Assembly: GCA_019239585.1 (NCBI GenBank) | Contig: JAFAZU010000391.1 | Coordinates: forward strand, 1 to 9,201 | Reading direction: 5' to 3' | Source of the DNA: Acidobacteriaceae bacterium | GTDB lineage: Bacteria; Acidobacteriota; Terriglobia; Bryobacterales; Bryobacteraceae | DNA length: 9,201 bases | Shown: positions 1-6,374 of the stretch, in pieces | How the letters are laid out: every line of letters begins with the position of its first letter | Numbering within the stretch: the stretch's first letter is position 1 | Made by a program: the position numbers and the translations under genes | Notes under the pieces: generated by a model | Database searches by the model: none | What the model was told of the DNA's origin: nothing | What the model saw: the letters and a program-made list of their open reading frames with translations, nothing else

Positions 1-1139
1 ACGTCGCACACGCACCCTACTGGCTGGCTTCGGACTACACCGGATGCGGGCACCCTGATCCCGACCACTCGTACGGGTCGGATCGCGTCGCTTACAACAA
101 TGGCGCGATGGATGGCTTCCTCCGCGCCGGAAAAAATGATATCTACAGTATCGGCTACTATACTGAGGGCGACATTCCGTTCTACGCGGCGCTTGCGCAA
201 ACGTATATGACCTGCGATCGCTGGTTCGCGTCCATTCTGGGTCCAACCTTTCCGAACCGCATGTTTCTCTGGGCCGCGCAAACCGACCGTCTTGGCGACG
301 AAATCAACCTGAGCAGCCTGCCGACGATCTTTGACCGCCTTTCCCAGGCCGGCGTCAGTCATCGCTATTATTTCAACAATGTCCCCTATCTGGCGCTCTG
401 GGGTCTGAAATACGTCTTCTCGACATCGTTGTTTTCCAACTTCCTGTCCGATGCCGCTTCCGGCAACCTGCCTGCAGTTTCCTTTGTCGATCCGACCTAC
501 ACCGTCCTGGACGACGGAACCGGCAATGACGATCACCCTCATGCGGACATTCGCAATGGCGACGCGTTTTTGTATAAAGTCTTCAACGCTCTGGCGACCG
601 GGAAAAAATGGGCGAATACGGTGCTTATGGTCCTCTTTGACGAGTGGGGAGGCTTTTTCGAACATGTTCCTCCGCCGCGCGTTGTCGCTCCTAACGGCGT
701 GGATACGGACCTGAAAGACGGCAAGGTTCTGCTGGGCTTCCGCATCCCGGCGGTCATTGCCTCACCGTTCACCTTCGGTATGGGATTCAATTCCAATCTC
801 TATGACCATACAGCCGCTTTAAAGCTGATTGAGTGGCGGTGGGCAATTAAAAAACCGCTCACGGCCCGCGACGACGCCTCCTCGGAGATCAACAATCCGG
901 CGGCGAGCTTCAACTTTCATTCACCCGTCGCAACAGTGCCCGCACTTCCGAAGGCGAGCCCAGTTTTCGCTCTGCCTTGTTTCGGAGGCGGAATTTTCAG
1001 CTCTTCAGCGATAAACGAGGGAGCGTCCCAACAAAGTATGCCGGGCAAGCCCAATGAGTTTGCAACGCTGGCAAACTCTCCCATGACGCGACAGTTTATA
1101 GCGCATCCGCATCTTCAGGCAGAGGACTCTGCGCGCTGA
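1..1139 (+). CDS. Phosphoesterase family protein (phospholipase C / acid phosphatase AcpA type), 5'-truncated
   Basis: The reading frame is open from base 3, so the gene begins before the window; 378 residues plus a TGA stop are visible. Numbering from the first visible codon, the family landmarks are CGHPDPDHSYG (15-25), the NNGAMDGF segment (32-39), LGPTFPNR (79-86), DDHPHAD (176-182), the FDEWGGFFEHVPPP block (212-225) and a YDHTAALKLIEWRW segment near 263-276. This order is that of the alkaline-phosphatase-fold phosphoesterases that include phospholipase C and acid phosphatase AcpA; the Asp-Glu of DEWGG is in the metal/active-site region of that family. Members are usually exported and hydrolyse phosphomonoesters or phospholipids. 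The missing N-terminus should carry the signal peptide and the nucleophile motif, so export and exact substrate cannot be judged. It converges on the nucleotidyltransferase gene with only 10 bp between stop codons. Family assignment is firm; substrate is unknown. Confidence 0.93.
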   Translation, partial: VAHAPYWLASDYTGCGHPDPDHSYGSDRVAYNNGAMDGFLRAGKNDIYSIGYYTEGDIPFYAALAQTYMTCDRWFASILGPTFPNRMFLWAAQTDRLGDEINLSSLPTIFDRLSQAGVSHRYYFNNVPYLALWGLKYVFSTSLFSNFLSDAASGNLPAVSFVDPTYTVLDDGTGNDDHPHADIRNGDAFLYKVFNALATGKKWANTVLMVLFDEWGGFFEHVPPPRVVAPNGVDTDLKDGKVLLGFRIPAVIASPFTFGMGFNSNLYDHTAALKLIEWRWAIKKPLTARDDASSEINNPAASFNFHSPVATVPALPKASPVFALPCFGGGIFSSSAINEGASQQSMPGKPNEFATLANSPMTRQFIAHPHLQAEDSAR

Positions 1140-1170
1140 TTACCCCCGATCAGAAGCGCTCCTTCTTTCT
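1133..1170 (+). terminator. Weak candidate terminator at the end of the phosphoesterase gene
   Basis: GCGCTGAT at 1133-1140 can pair across an 8-base loop with ATCAG (1149-1153) and, after a 3-base bulge, CGC (1157-1159). A pyrimidine-rich run, CCTTCTTTCT, follows at 1161-1170. The stem is short and bulged, the tract is not a clean T run, and the structure overlaps both the phosphoesterase stop codon and the last codons of the convergent nucleotidyltransferase. It is the only termination-like structure seen in this convergent junction. Confidence 0.25.
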
Positions 1171-1647
1171 CGTTTCACTGAGCGTTTGACGCAAGATGGG
1201 GAGTACAGCCGTATCCTTCTCTCCTCCTAGCTGTTCCTTAATGGCAATCAATATTTCCAGGTTGAGAACGCGGATGCGAGTTCCTTCAGCAATATTCATC
1301 TCCATCGAGTGTGGGAGTAATTCCTGATAGCCGAGATTTCGTCCGATGGTAGCAAGCAAATCAACTGGGCCATAGCGAGTCAATAGATTAAGATGCCCCG
1401 CCGCAGCGAGATGACTTGCCATCGGTTTCAGGCGTCTTTCTGGTTGTGCGCGGAAAATGGCATCCATTAAAGGCAAAACGGTAAGAAGGCGGTCTATATT
1501 GGCAGGTTCACGACTGTAGACCACATCGACATCATAAGTTTGGATGGGCGCGCCATTCAGAACGGCGGCCAGACCACCAACCAATATGAACTGAACTCCG
1601 CTCTCCTGTAAAGCCAGCAAAGTGGCGACAAGCCTAGCGGGTTGCAT
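1150..1647 (-). CDS. Nucleotidyltransferase-fold protein (AbiEii/DUF6036-like), second gene of a two-gene cassette
   Basis: A 165-residue protein of the polymerase-beta-type nucleotidyltransferase superfamily. The diagnostic segment is FILVGGLAAVLNGAPI (20-35) with GG at 24-25, followed by DVD at 39-41, the two metal-binding carboxylates. A plausible third carboxylate is D96 in YGPVDLLATIG (92-102). The C-terminus has a Lys/Glu-rich EQLGGEKDTAVLPILRQTL segment (138-156), like the KD-containing C-terminal part of AbiEii-type and related stand-alone nucleotidyltransferases. Enzymes of this fold transfer nucleotides to protein, RNA or small molecules; the substrate here cannot be read from sequence. 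The ATG at 1647 lies inside the end of the upstream small gene (14-bp overlap, different frame), with a weak GAG at a Shine-Dalgarno position, so translational coupling is likely. I recall close relatives with the same GG...GAP...DxD and GGEKD...LPILR pattern being widespread and annotated only as hypothetical or nucleotidyltransferase; this is from memory, not a search. An antitoxin, toxin or RNA-modifying role is speculation. Confidence 0.85.
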   Translation of the reverse strand: MQPARLVATLLALQESGVQFILVGGLAAVLNGAPIQTYDVDVVYSREPANIDRLLTVLPLMDAIFRAQPERRLKPMASHLAAAGHLNLLTRYGPVDLLATIGRNLGYQELLPHSMEMNIAEGTRIRVLNLEILIAIKEQLGGEKDTAVLPILRQTLSETRKKERF

Positions 1648-1813
1648 TCAGCTCGCGAATCGCTAAGACTTCGTTGATGCGTTCCTCATGGAAAGCCAAT
1701 CGTTCAGCGGGAGTTAAAGAAAGCATCCAGCGGATCAGCGTCAGATCTACCCCGTCCTCGCTGTAATCCGGCATTGGAGCGGGAGGAATGGCACTTAGGT
1801 CTGAATCCGCCAT
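1634..1813 (-). CDS. Small conserved-looking protein (59 aa) paired with the nucleotidyltransferase
   Basis: A 59-residue acidic protein whose function I do not recognise. Residues 1-20 are rich in Pro, Asp and Ser and probably disordered. Residues 21-55 look folded: GVDLTLIRWMLSLTPAERL (21-39) followed by a charged helix ending IRELNATR; a Trp-Met-Leu core and a TPAERL helix cap are visible. It lies directly upstream of the nucleotidyltransferase and overlaps it by 14 bp, so the two are almost certainly co-translated. The ATG at 1813 was chosen because a TTG at 1834 would add seven residues with no better ribosome site, and because the candidate -10 box lies 39 bp upstream of the ATG. I recall the DLTLIRWMLSLTPAERL pattern from other genomes next to similar nucleotidyltransferases, without a described function. 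An antitoxin-like or adaptor role is suggested only by size, order and coupling. Confidence 0.7.
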   Translation of the reverse strand: MADSDLSAIPPAPMPDYSEDGVDLTLIRWMLSLTPAERLAFHEERINEVLAIRELNATR

Positions 1814-1851
1814 AACGTTAGAATAACGAATCAAACAACAGGCTAGGCAAG

Positions 1852-1857
1852 ATCATA
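1852..1857 (-). promoter_or_regulatory. Candidate -10 box for the small protein/nucleotidyltransferase cassette
   Basis: On the minus strand this reads TATGAT, one mismatch from the sigma70 -10 consensus. Transcription would start near 1845 and leave a leader of about 30 nt to the ATG at 1813. No convincing -35 box lies 16-18 bp upstream. The divergent interval 1814-1915 (about 100 bp) must also hold the ttcA promoter, for which I see no clear boxes. It contains a 6-bp inverted repeat, ATTACA (1862-1867) and TGTAAT (1882-1887), which could be an operator half-site pair or chance. Confidence 0.3.
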
Positions 1858-1915
1858 CCTAATTACAAGAACCTTCCTGTCTGTAATCAGCGCGGCCATC
1901 CGCTATCGTAAAGGG

Positions 1916-2716
1916 ATGGATCTCGAAAAATCGGTATTGCGCAAAGTGGGTGAAGCAATCAGCCGCTTTAAGATGATCCGCGAAGGCGATCACGTGGCGG
2001 TGGGGGTGTCGGGCGGCAAGGATTCGCTTACTCTGCTTGAAGCCCTGTTATTGCTCCAAAAGCGCGCTCCGATCCGTTTTCGCGTTACTGCTTTTACCAT
2101 TGAGCAGGGCAAATTTCTGCGGCCCATCGAGCCGGTGGGTGAGTACCTCCGCAATCGTGGAATTAACTGGACCTACGTAGAGGACGCACCCTCTCTTGAT
2201 CTCTTGGAAGAACAACCCGATCACGGCTGCGACGTTTGCAGCCGGTTCCGCCGTCGCGCCGTTTATGAAGTGGCGAGAAAGTTGAGCGCGAACGTTATCG
2301 CGTTGGGCCACACCGCTGACGATTTCTGTGAGGCATTCTTGAGAAACGCCATGTTTACGGGCCGGGTCAGCGCGCTGCCACCCGTCACTTGGTCACGCGA
2401 AGGCGAGTTCCGTTTAATTCGTCCTCTGGTATACGTCACGGAAGACCTGACGACAGCTTTTGCCGCCCGTTTAGGCGCCCCCGTCATTCCCTGCGGCTGC
2501 TCTCAAAAAACGGGAACCGTCCGCCGGACCCTGCGCGACTTTTTTACTGAGATCGAGAAGGAACACCCCTTCCTGAAAGAAACTCTCCTATCCGCTATGG
2601 GAAATGTGGAAGTGAGCCGATTGCTCGACACTCGCTTTTTAACCCTAGACGAACCTCCGTCCACCGGGCTTCCTGAGCTTTCGAACGAGCCTCTCGTCTC
2701 GCTTACAGTTTCCTAA
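1916..2716 (+). CDS. ttcA: tRNA 2-thiocytidine(32) synthetase TtcA-type ATPase
   Basis: A 266-residue cytoplasmic PP-loop ATPase of the TtcA/TtuA group, which adenylates a tRNA base and replaces oxygen by sulfur; TtcA makes s2C at position 32. The N-terminal segment LEKSVLRKVGEAISRFKMI (3-21) and the PP-loop SGGKDS (32-37) align with TtcA. The central CDVC (105-108) followed by SRFRRRAVYEVA matches the CxxC-(S)R-RR region, and GHTADD (131-136) matches the GHxxDD motif. The C-terminal cysteine motif is PCGCSQ (192-197). In characterised TtcA two CxxC cysteines and one C-terminal cysteine hold an Fe-S cluster; here C105, C108 and either C193 or C195 would serve. The last motif has CxC spacing rather than the CxxC of the E. 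coli PCNLCGSQ form. It is somewhat shorter than E. coli TtcA (just over 300 residues). ATG 1916 is the first start in frame; AAGGG directly abuts it, too close to act as a normal ribosome site. TtuA-like thiolation of another position is the main alternative. Confidence 0.88.
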   Translation: MDLEKSVLRKVGEAISRFKMIREGDHVAVGVSGGKDSLTLLEALLLLQKRAPIRFRVTAFTIEQGKFLRPIEPVGEYLRNRGINWTYVEDAPSLDLLEEQPDHGCDVCSRFRRRAVYEVARKLSANVIALGHTADDFCEAFLRNAMFTGRVSALPPVTWSREGEFRLIRPLVYVTEDLTTAFAARLGAPVIPCGCSQKTGTVRRTLRDFFTEIEKEHPFLKETLLSAMGNVEVSRLLDTRFLTLDEPPSTGLPELSNEPLVSLTVS

Positions 2717-2741
2717 GCTTGATACATTAGTTCAGTTCTCT

Positions 2742-4517
2742 ATGAGCGCGGCATTTATTGTTGTTAACGGTCCGCAGGCAGGAACACGCTACGAGATCCG
2801 CAAAGGTGATTTCTTTATTGGTAGCTCAACCGCCTCACAGATCGTTCTCAAGGAACCTGAAATCGGATGGCGGCATTGCCAGATCCGGCAGCAGGGTGAA
2901 CGCTTTCTGATTGCGGACCTCCGAACAGCAAGCGGCACCTATGTCAACGGAATGCGCTCCGCCGAGCGCTGGCTGGAGGATCGGGACCAGATCGGAATCG
3001 GTAAAACCATTTTAATGTTCCGGTCTGGGACGGCGGAGACGGAAGAAGTCCCTGTCTCGCCGGTCGATGCCAAGCCGGTGCTGCTGGCCGCCTGCTCTTT
3101 GGTGTTTCTCTTTCGCGCCCTGGCTGCCAGCATCGATAGTGCGCAGACCAGCCTTTTGCAGAACCAGATTCTACGGCTTGTCTCCGATCTCATTCCCGTT
3201 GAGAAAGGGCACATTCTCCTGGGATCTAGCTTTTCAGAACTCCTGGCGCAGTATAAGGAGCGTGGGGGAGAGCCCGACGAAAATTTCGAGGAAGCCCTCG
3301 CCAAAGTCTGTGAGGAAGGGAAGTTTGGAAACTCCTCCGCGCGGCTGATCGGCGTTCCCCTCTACTTAGCGGGAGTTCTCGGAGGCGCTCTGCTCATCAG
3401 AGTTCAACCGTCTGAAAGCAGCCAGCTCACCGCTCATTTGGAGACTTTAACGGCCATTGCATCCCTAGCTTCCATCGGTTTTGAAGCTAACCAAGAAGTC
3501 GAAGCGCTCAAGGCTGAAAAAGCTCTGCTGCAGGAACAGATCGCAATCAACACCGGGATTGTAGGAGAAAGTCCAGCGATCCGGCGGTTGCTGACCTTGA
3601 TATCACGCGTTGCTCCTCACGACACAACGGTTCTTATCACCGGCGAAAGCGGCACCGGCAAGGAATTGATTGCGCGCGCGCTCCATCAAAAAAGCTCACG
3701 GCACGACCGCCCTTTTGTTGCCGTTAACTGCGCTGCCTTAACTGAGACGCTTGTTGAAAGCGAGTTGTTCGGCCATGAAAAAGGGGCCTTCACCGGAGCC
3801 ATCGCTCAAAAAAAGGGCCGTTTTGAACTTGCGCAGCATGGCACCATCTTTCTGGATGAAGTTGGCGAGTTAACTCCCGGCTTGCAGCCTAAACTCCTAC
3901 GCGTTCTCCAGGAGCGGGTATTCGAGCGCGTGGGCGGCACACAGGCCTATCCGTTGGATGTGCGCGTGATCGCGGCTACTAACCGGGACTTAGCGGAAGA
4001 TGTGCGCGAAGGAAGATTTCGGGAAGATCTGTACCATCGCCTGAACGTCGTGACTTTGGACTCTCCCGCCTTGCGGGACCGCAAAGAAGATATTCCTTTG
4101 CTGGCTCAACATTTTCTGCAACGCTCCGCCGCACGTTGTAAACGCCCGGTGCTGGGGCTTTCCAAAGAAGCGGAAGAGATGATCATGCATTACTCCTGGC
4201 CTGGAAACGTTCGCGAACTGGAAAACGCAATGGAACGCGTTGTGGTCTTCGGCTTAACAGAATGGGTGCTTCCCGATGATCTGCCGGAGAGTTTACTGGA
4301 ATCCGCCCCCCGTGATGCCAGTGCCAAATTCCACCTTTCCGTGCAGCAAACAAAGCGTGACTCCATCATTGACGCTTACGTGCAGGCCAACGGAGACTAT
4401 AAGCAAGCGGCAAAAATATTAGGTCTGCACCCCAATTATCTGTTGAGGCTCGTTCGCAATCTCAATCTACGGGACGATATTAATCGGGCGCTCGGGTCAA
4501 AGGACAAAGACCGCTGA
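2742..4517 (+). CDS. FHA-GAF-AAA+-Fis sigma54-dependent transcriptional activator
   Basis: A 591-residue bacterial enhancer-binding protein that would remodel sigma54-RNA polymerase using ATP. Domains: FHA (about 4-92; FFIGSS 24-29, RHCQI 44-48, SGTYVNG 64-70); a divergent GAF-like sensor (about 125-250); a short helical linker (250-270); AAA+ core (273-505) with Walker A GESGTGKE (301-308), an intact GAFTGA sigma54-contact loop (348-353), Walker B TIFLDE (368-373), and arginine-finger region REDLYHRL (427-434); the WPGNVRELENAM helix (486-497); and a Fis-type helix-turn-helix (about 536-575; DYKQAAKILGLHPNYLLRLV). All parts needed for activation are present, and there is no receiver domain, so regulation is probably through phosphoprotein contact and/or GAF ligand rather than a His-Asp relay. 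It follows ttcA by 25 bp on the same strand, probably one transcript, with no Shine-Dalgarno visible. Its stop overlaps the convergent menG/ubiE stop region by 21 bp. I saw no -24/-12 sigma54 promoter in the window, so its targets probably lie elsewhere. Confidence 0.95.
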   Translation: MSAAFIVVNGPQAGTRYEIRKGDFFIGSSTASQIVLKEPEIGWRHCQIRQQGERFLIADLRTASGTYVNGMRSAERWLEDRDQIGIGKTILMFRSGTAETEEVPVSPVDAKPVLLAACSLVFLFRALAASIDSAQTSLLQNQILRLVSDLIPVEKGHILLGSSFSELLAQYKERGGEPDENFEEALAKVCEEGKFGNSSARLIGVPLYLAGVLGGALLIRVQPSESSQLTAHLETLTAIASLASIGFEANQEVEALKAEKALLQEQIAINTGIVGESPAIRRLLTLISRVAPHDTTVLITGESGTGKELIARALHQKSSRHDRPFVAVNCAALTETLVESELFGHEKGAFTGAIAQKKGRFELAQHGTIFLDEVGELTPGLQPKLLRVLQERVFERVGGTQAYPLDVRVIAATNRDLAEDVREGRFREDLYHRLNVVTLDSPALRDRKEDIPLLAQHFLQRSAARCKRPVLGLSKEAEEMIMHYSWPGNVRELENAMERVVVFGLTEWVLPDDLPESLLESAPRDASAKFHLSVQQTKRDSIIDAYVQANGDYKQAAKILGLHPNYLLRLVRNLNLRDDINRALGSKDKDR

Positions 4518-5264
4518 TTTCGTTCCGGCGTGCAACGCGGCAATGCCGCCCGTCAGCAACCGGAACTCTGCACCCACAAATCCGGCAACCCGCATCAACT
4601 CGCACAGCTGATGAGCTTGCGGAAACTTTCGAATGGAGTCGGGAAGGTAATCGTAAGCCTCCCGTGAACCGGAAACTATTGTACCCACCAAAGGCAAAAC
4701 GATCCGTGAATACAGGCTGTATCCTGCCTTTACGAAGGAGCTCGAAGGGTGGGAAAATTCAAGAATGAGAAGCTGCCCGCCCGGCTTGAGCACGCGATAC
4801 AGTTCGGCTAATCCCCCCCGATAATTGGTCAAATTGCGAAATCCAAACGAAATGGAGATCAGGTCCAGCGAGTTTTCGGCTATGGGTAAAGTTAACGCAT
4901 CCGCCTCAATGAGCAACGCGTCAAAGCCGCTGTTTTGCGCTTTACGCTGCGTTGCAGTCAGCATGGGATGGCAAAAATCAGCGCCGTAAATTCGCGCCTT
5001 CGCGACTTTCTGAAAGTCGAGCAGAACATCTCCCGTTCCGCAGCAAAGATCCAGCACTCGGGCGTCTCCATTCCCGAGAACGGGAGCCGCCCTCTGCAAT
5101 AAGACTTTTCGCCAGCTCCGGTCAATGTTAAAGGAAAGCAGATGATTGAGCAGGTCATACCGTGGAGCAATCCGCGCAAACATCCGCTCCACCCATCGTG
5201 AAGCCTGCTGTTCGTCCCGTGTGCCGGGAGGCGTTGTGCCGGAAGCAAACTCGGTCGAACTCAT
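4497..5264 (-). CDS. ubiE: Demethylmenaquinone/ubiquinone C-methyltransferase (MenG/UbiE)
   Basis: A 255-residue class I SAM-dependent methyltransferase that performs the final C-methylation of menaquinone (or the matching step in ubiquinone synthesis). Family signatures are in order: RYDLLNHLLSFNIDRSWRK (35-53), the SAM-binding glycine motif VLDLCCGTGD (70-79), ISFGFRNLTNYRGGLAELYR (138-157), LKPGGQLLILEF (159-170) and YDYLPDSIRKFP (204-215). Length is typical of the family. The ATG overlaps the aroB TGA in a 4-bp ATGA, so the two genes are very likely one coupled transcript. The 3' end overlaps the convergent activator gene by 21 bp. Which quinone is made cannot be decided from this gene alone; menaquinone is the expectation if the host is an acidobacterium. 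Confidence 0.95.
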   Translation of the reverse strand: MSSTEFASGTTPPGTRDEQQASRWVERMFARIAPRYDLLNHLLSFNIDRSWRKVLLQRAAPVLGNGDARVLDLCCGTGDVLLDFQKVAKARIYGADFCHPMLTATQRKAQNSGFDALLIEADALTLPIAENSLDLISISFGFRNLTNYRGGLAELYRVLKPGGQLLILEFSHPSSSFVKAGYSLYSRIVLPLVGTIVSGSREAYDYLPDSIRKFPQAHQLCELMRVAGFVGAEFRLLTGGIAALHAGTKSAVFVL

Positions 5265-6334
5265 CGCAGCGTCTCGCCTACTGCTTTCCGGACGGCGGAG
5301 GTCTCAACATCAGAAACGATTTTCACTTCGCCAATTGCAGTCGGCAGCACAAAATGCACCCTGCCGCCTAATGTCTTCTTATCCTTACCGAGCCGCATTA
5401 AGAGCCGGTCTGCGTCTAATCCACCTGCTGAGGGCAGCGGCCCAAAGCGAAAAATAACTTCCTGGATACGCTTTGCCTCCCCTCGTGGAAGCATTCCCAA
5501 AATCGCAGCCAGTTCCGTTGCGACCGCCATGCCCCACGCGACCGCCTCGCCATGCAGAAACCGGGCGTACGCTGTTTCCGCTTCCAGGGCATGTCCAATG
5601 GTGTGTCCGAAGTTCAGAATCCGGCGCAGATCGCCCTCGGTTTCGTCCGCTGATACGACCTCGGCCTTGATGCGAACCGCACCCGAAATGAGTTGTTCCA
5701 CCAGCTCAGGCTGCAGAGAAAGGATCTCGTCAGCGCGTTGAGAGAACAGATCAAACAGAGCACGGTCACGAATGATGCCGCACTTGATAACTTCAAATAA
5801 TCCAGCTCGATACTCGCGTTCCGGCAAAGTACACAATACATCGGGATCAATCAATACGGCAATGGGTTGATGAAAGCTCCCAAGCAGATTCTTGCCGCTC
5901 CGTAAGTTTACTCCCGTTTTACCGCCAGTAGCCGCATCAACCTGCGCCAACAGTGTGGTCGGAATCTGTAAAACCGGAACGCCGCGCATGAAAACCGCAG
6001 CGAGAAAACCGCTCACATCCGTCACAATACCGCCGCCGAAACCGATCACTAAGCTCTTTCGGTCAGCCCCACCTTCGGACATCCCTTCGGCTAACCACTC
6101 CAGCGCGGCTAACCTCTTATTCGGCTCGCCGCCCGGAAAAAACAGAACTGTCAGCTCACCTTCCTCAAACTGTGCCTGCACTTTCGAGCCGTGCAACTGC
6201 CAGACATCTTCCGTGGTCACCAGGAACAGCTTGCCCGTAGTTGCCGGCAGAAAATCGCGAATACTCCCAATAATCCCCCGCTCGACAACATTTGAATATA
6301 CGCGCTGGGATGTTTGAACCTCAAAGGCTGGCAT
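5261..6334 (-). CDS. aroB: 3-dehydroquinate synthase
   Basis: Second step of the shikimate pathway: converts DAHP to 3-dehydroquinate using NAD+ and a divalent metal, in the cytoplasm. Numbering from the ATG at 6334 (357 residues), the motifs are GFGGGIVTDVSGFLAA (98-113), PTTLLAQVDAATGGKTGVN (125-143), KNLLGSFHQP (148-157), the metal ligands E181 (in FEVIKCG), H244 (LNFGHTIGH) and H261 (LHGEAVAWGM), and a C-terminal DKKTLGG...FVLPTAIG segment (318-335). All catalytic elements are intact. An ATG six codons upstream (6352) is also open; I prefer 6334 because GAG sits five bases ahead of it at a Shine-Dalgarno position, while nothing comparable precedes 6352, and because MPAFEVQ fits the usual short N-terminus. 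The gene ends in a 4-bp ATGA overlap with menG/ubiE. It diverges from nadB with almost no spacer, so its promoter must overlap the nadB 5' region. Confidence 0.96.
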   Translation of the reverse strand: MPAFEVQTSQRVYSNVVERGIIGSIRDFLPATTGKLFLVTTEDVWQLHGSKVQAQFEEGELTVLFFPGGEPNKRLAALEWLAEGMSEGGADRKSLVIGFGGGIVTDVSGFLAAVFMRGVPVLQIPTTLLAQVDAATGGKTGVNLRSGKNLLGSFHQPIAVLIDPDVLCTLPEREYRAGLFEVIKCGIIRDRALFDLFSQRADEILSLQPELVEQLISGAVRIKAEVVSADETEGDLRRILNFGHTIGHALEAETAYARFLHGEAVAWGMAVATELAAILGMLPRGEAKRIQEVIFRFGPLPSAGGLDADRLLMRLGKDKKTLGGRVHFVLPTAIGEVKIVSDVETSAVRKAVGETLR

Positions 6335-6350
6335 GTGATCTCGTTGTACC

Positions 6351-6374
6351 ATGAGGTATCGCTGCGGGTATTGA
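6351..6374 (+). other. Seven-codon ORF and ribosome-site-like sequence at the nadB 5' end
   Basis: An ATG at 6351 opens MRYRCGY and ends in TGA at 6372-6374, overlapping the ATT (6370-6372) that would start nadB in the +1 frame. GAGGT at 6353-6357 resembles a Shine-Dalgarno sequence 12 bases before that ATT. The ATG shares the palindrome CATG (6350-6353) with the alternative aroB ATG on the other strand. The segment could be a coupled leader ORF, a +1 frameshift site, or a real nadB start disrupted by a sequence error. Confidence 0.35.

Noticed and set aside
1862..1887. ATTACA/TGTAAT inverted repeat considered as an operator or riboswitch element
   Set aside because: Six-base arms with a 14-base spacer and no known matching site; too short to separate from chance, so mentioned only in the promoter entry.
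2717..2741. sigma54 -24/-12 promoter ahead of the activator gene
   Set aside because: The 25-bp gap has no TGGC...TTGC pattern; autoregulation through sigma54 is not supported here.
2939..3304. 121-codon minus-strand ORF inside the sigma54 activator gene
   Set aside because: Ser/Arg-rich low-complexity translation with no domain, antisense to a well-supported FHA/GAF coding region; a frame shadow.
4537..4549. GCGGC-AAT-GCCGC hairpin considered as a terminator between convergent genes
   Set aside because: Five-base-pair stem inside menG/ubiE coding sequence with no T-run on either strand.
5892..6317. 141-codon plus-strand ORF antisense to aroB
   Set aside because: Pro/Ser/Thr-rich translation without recognisable motif; the opposite strand encodes the intact AroB catalytic core.
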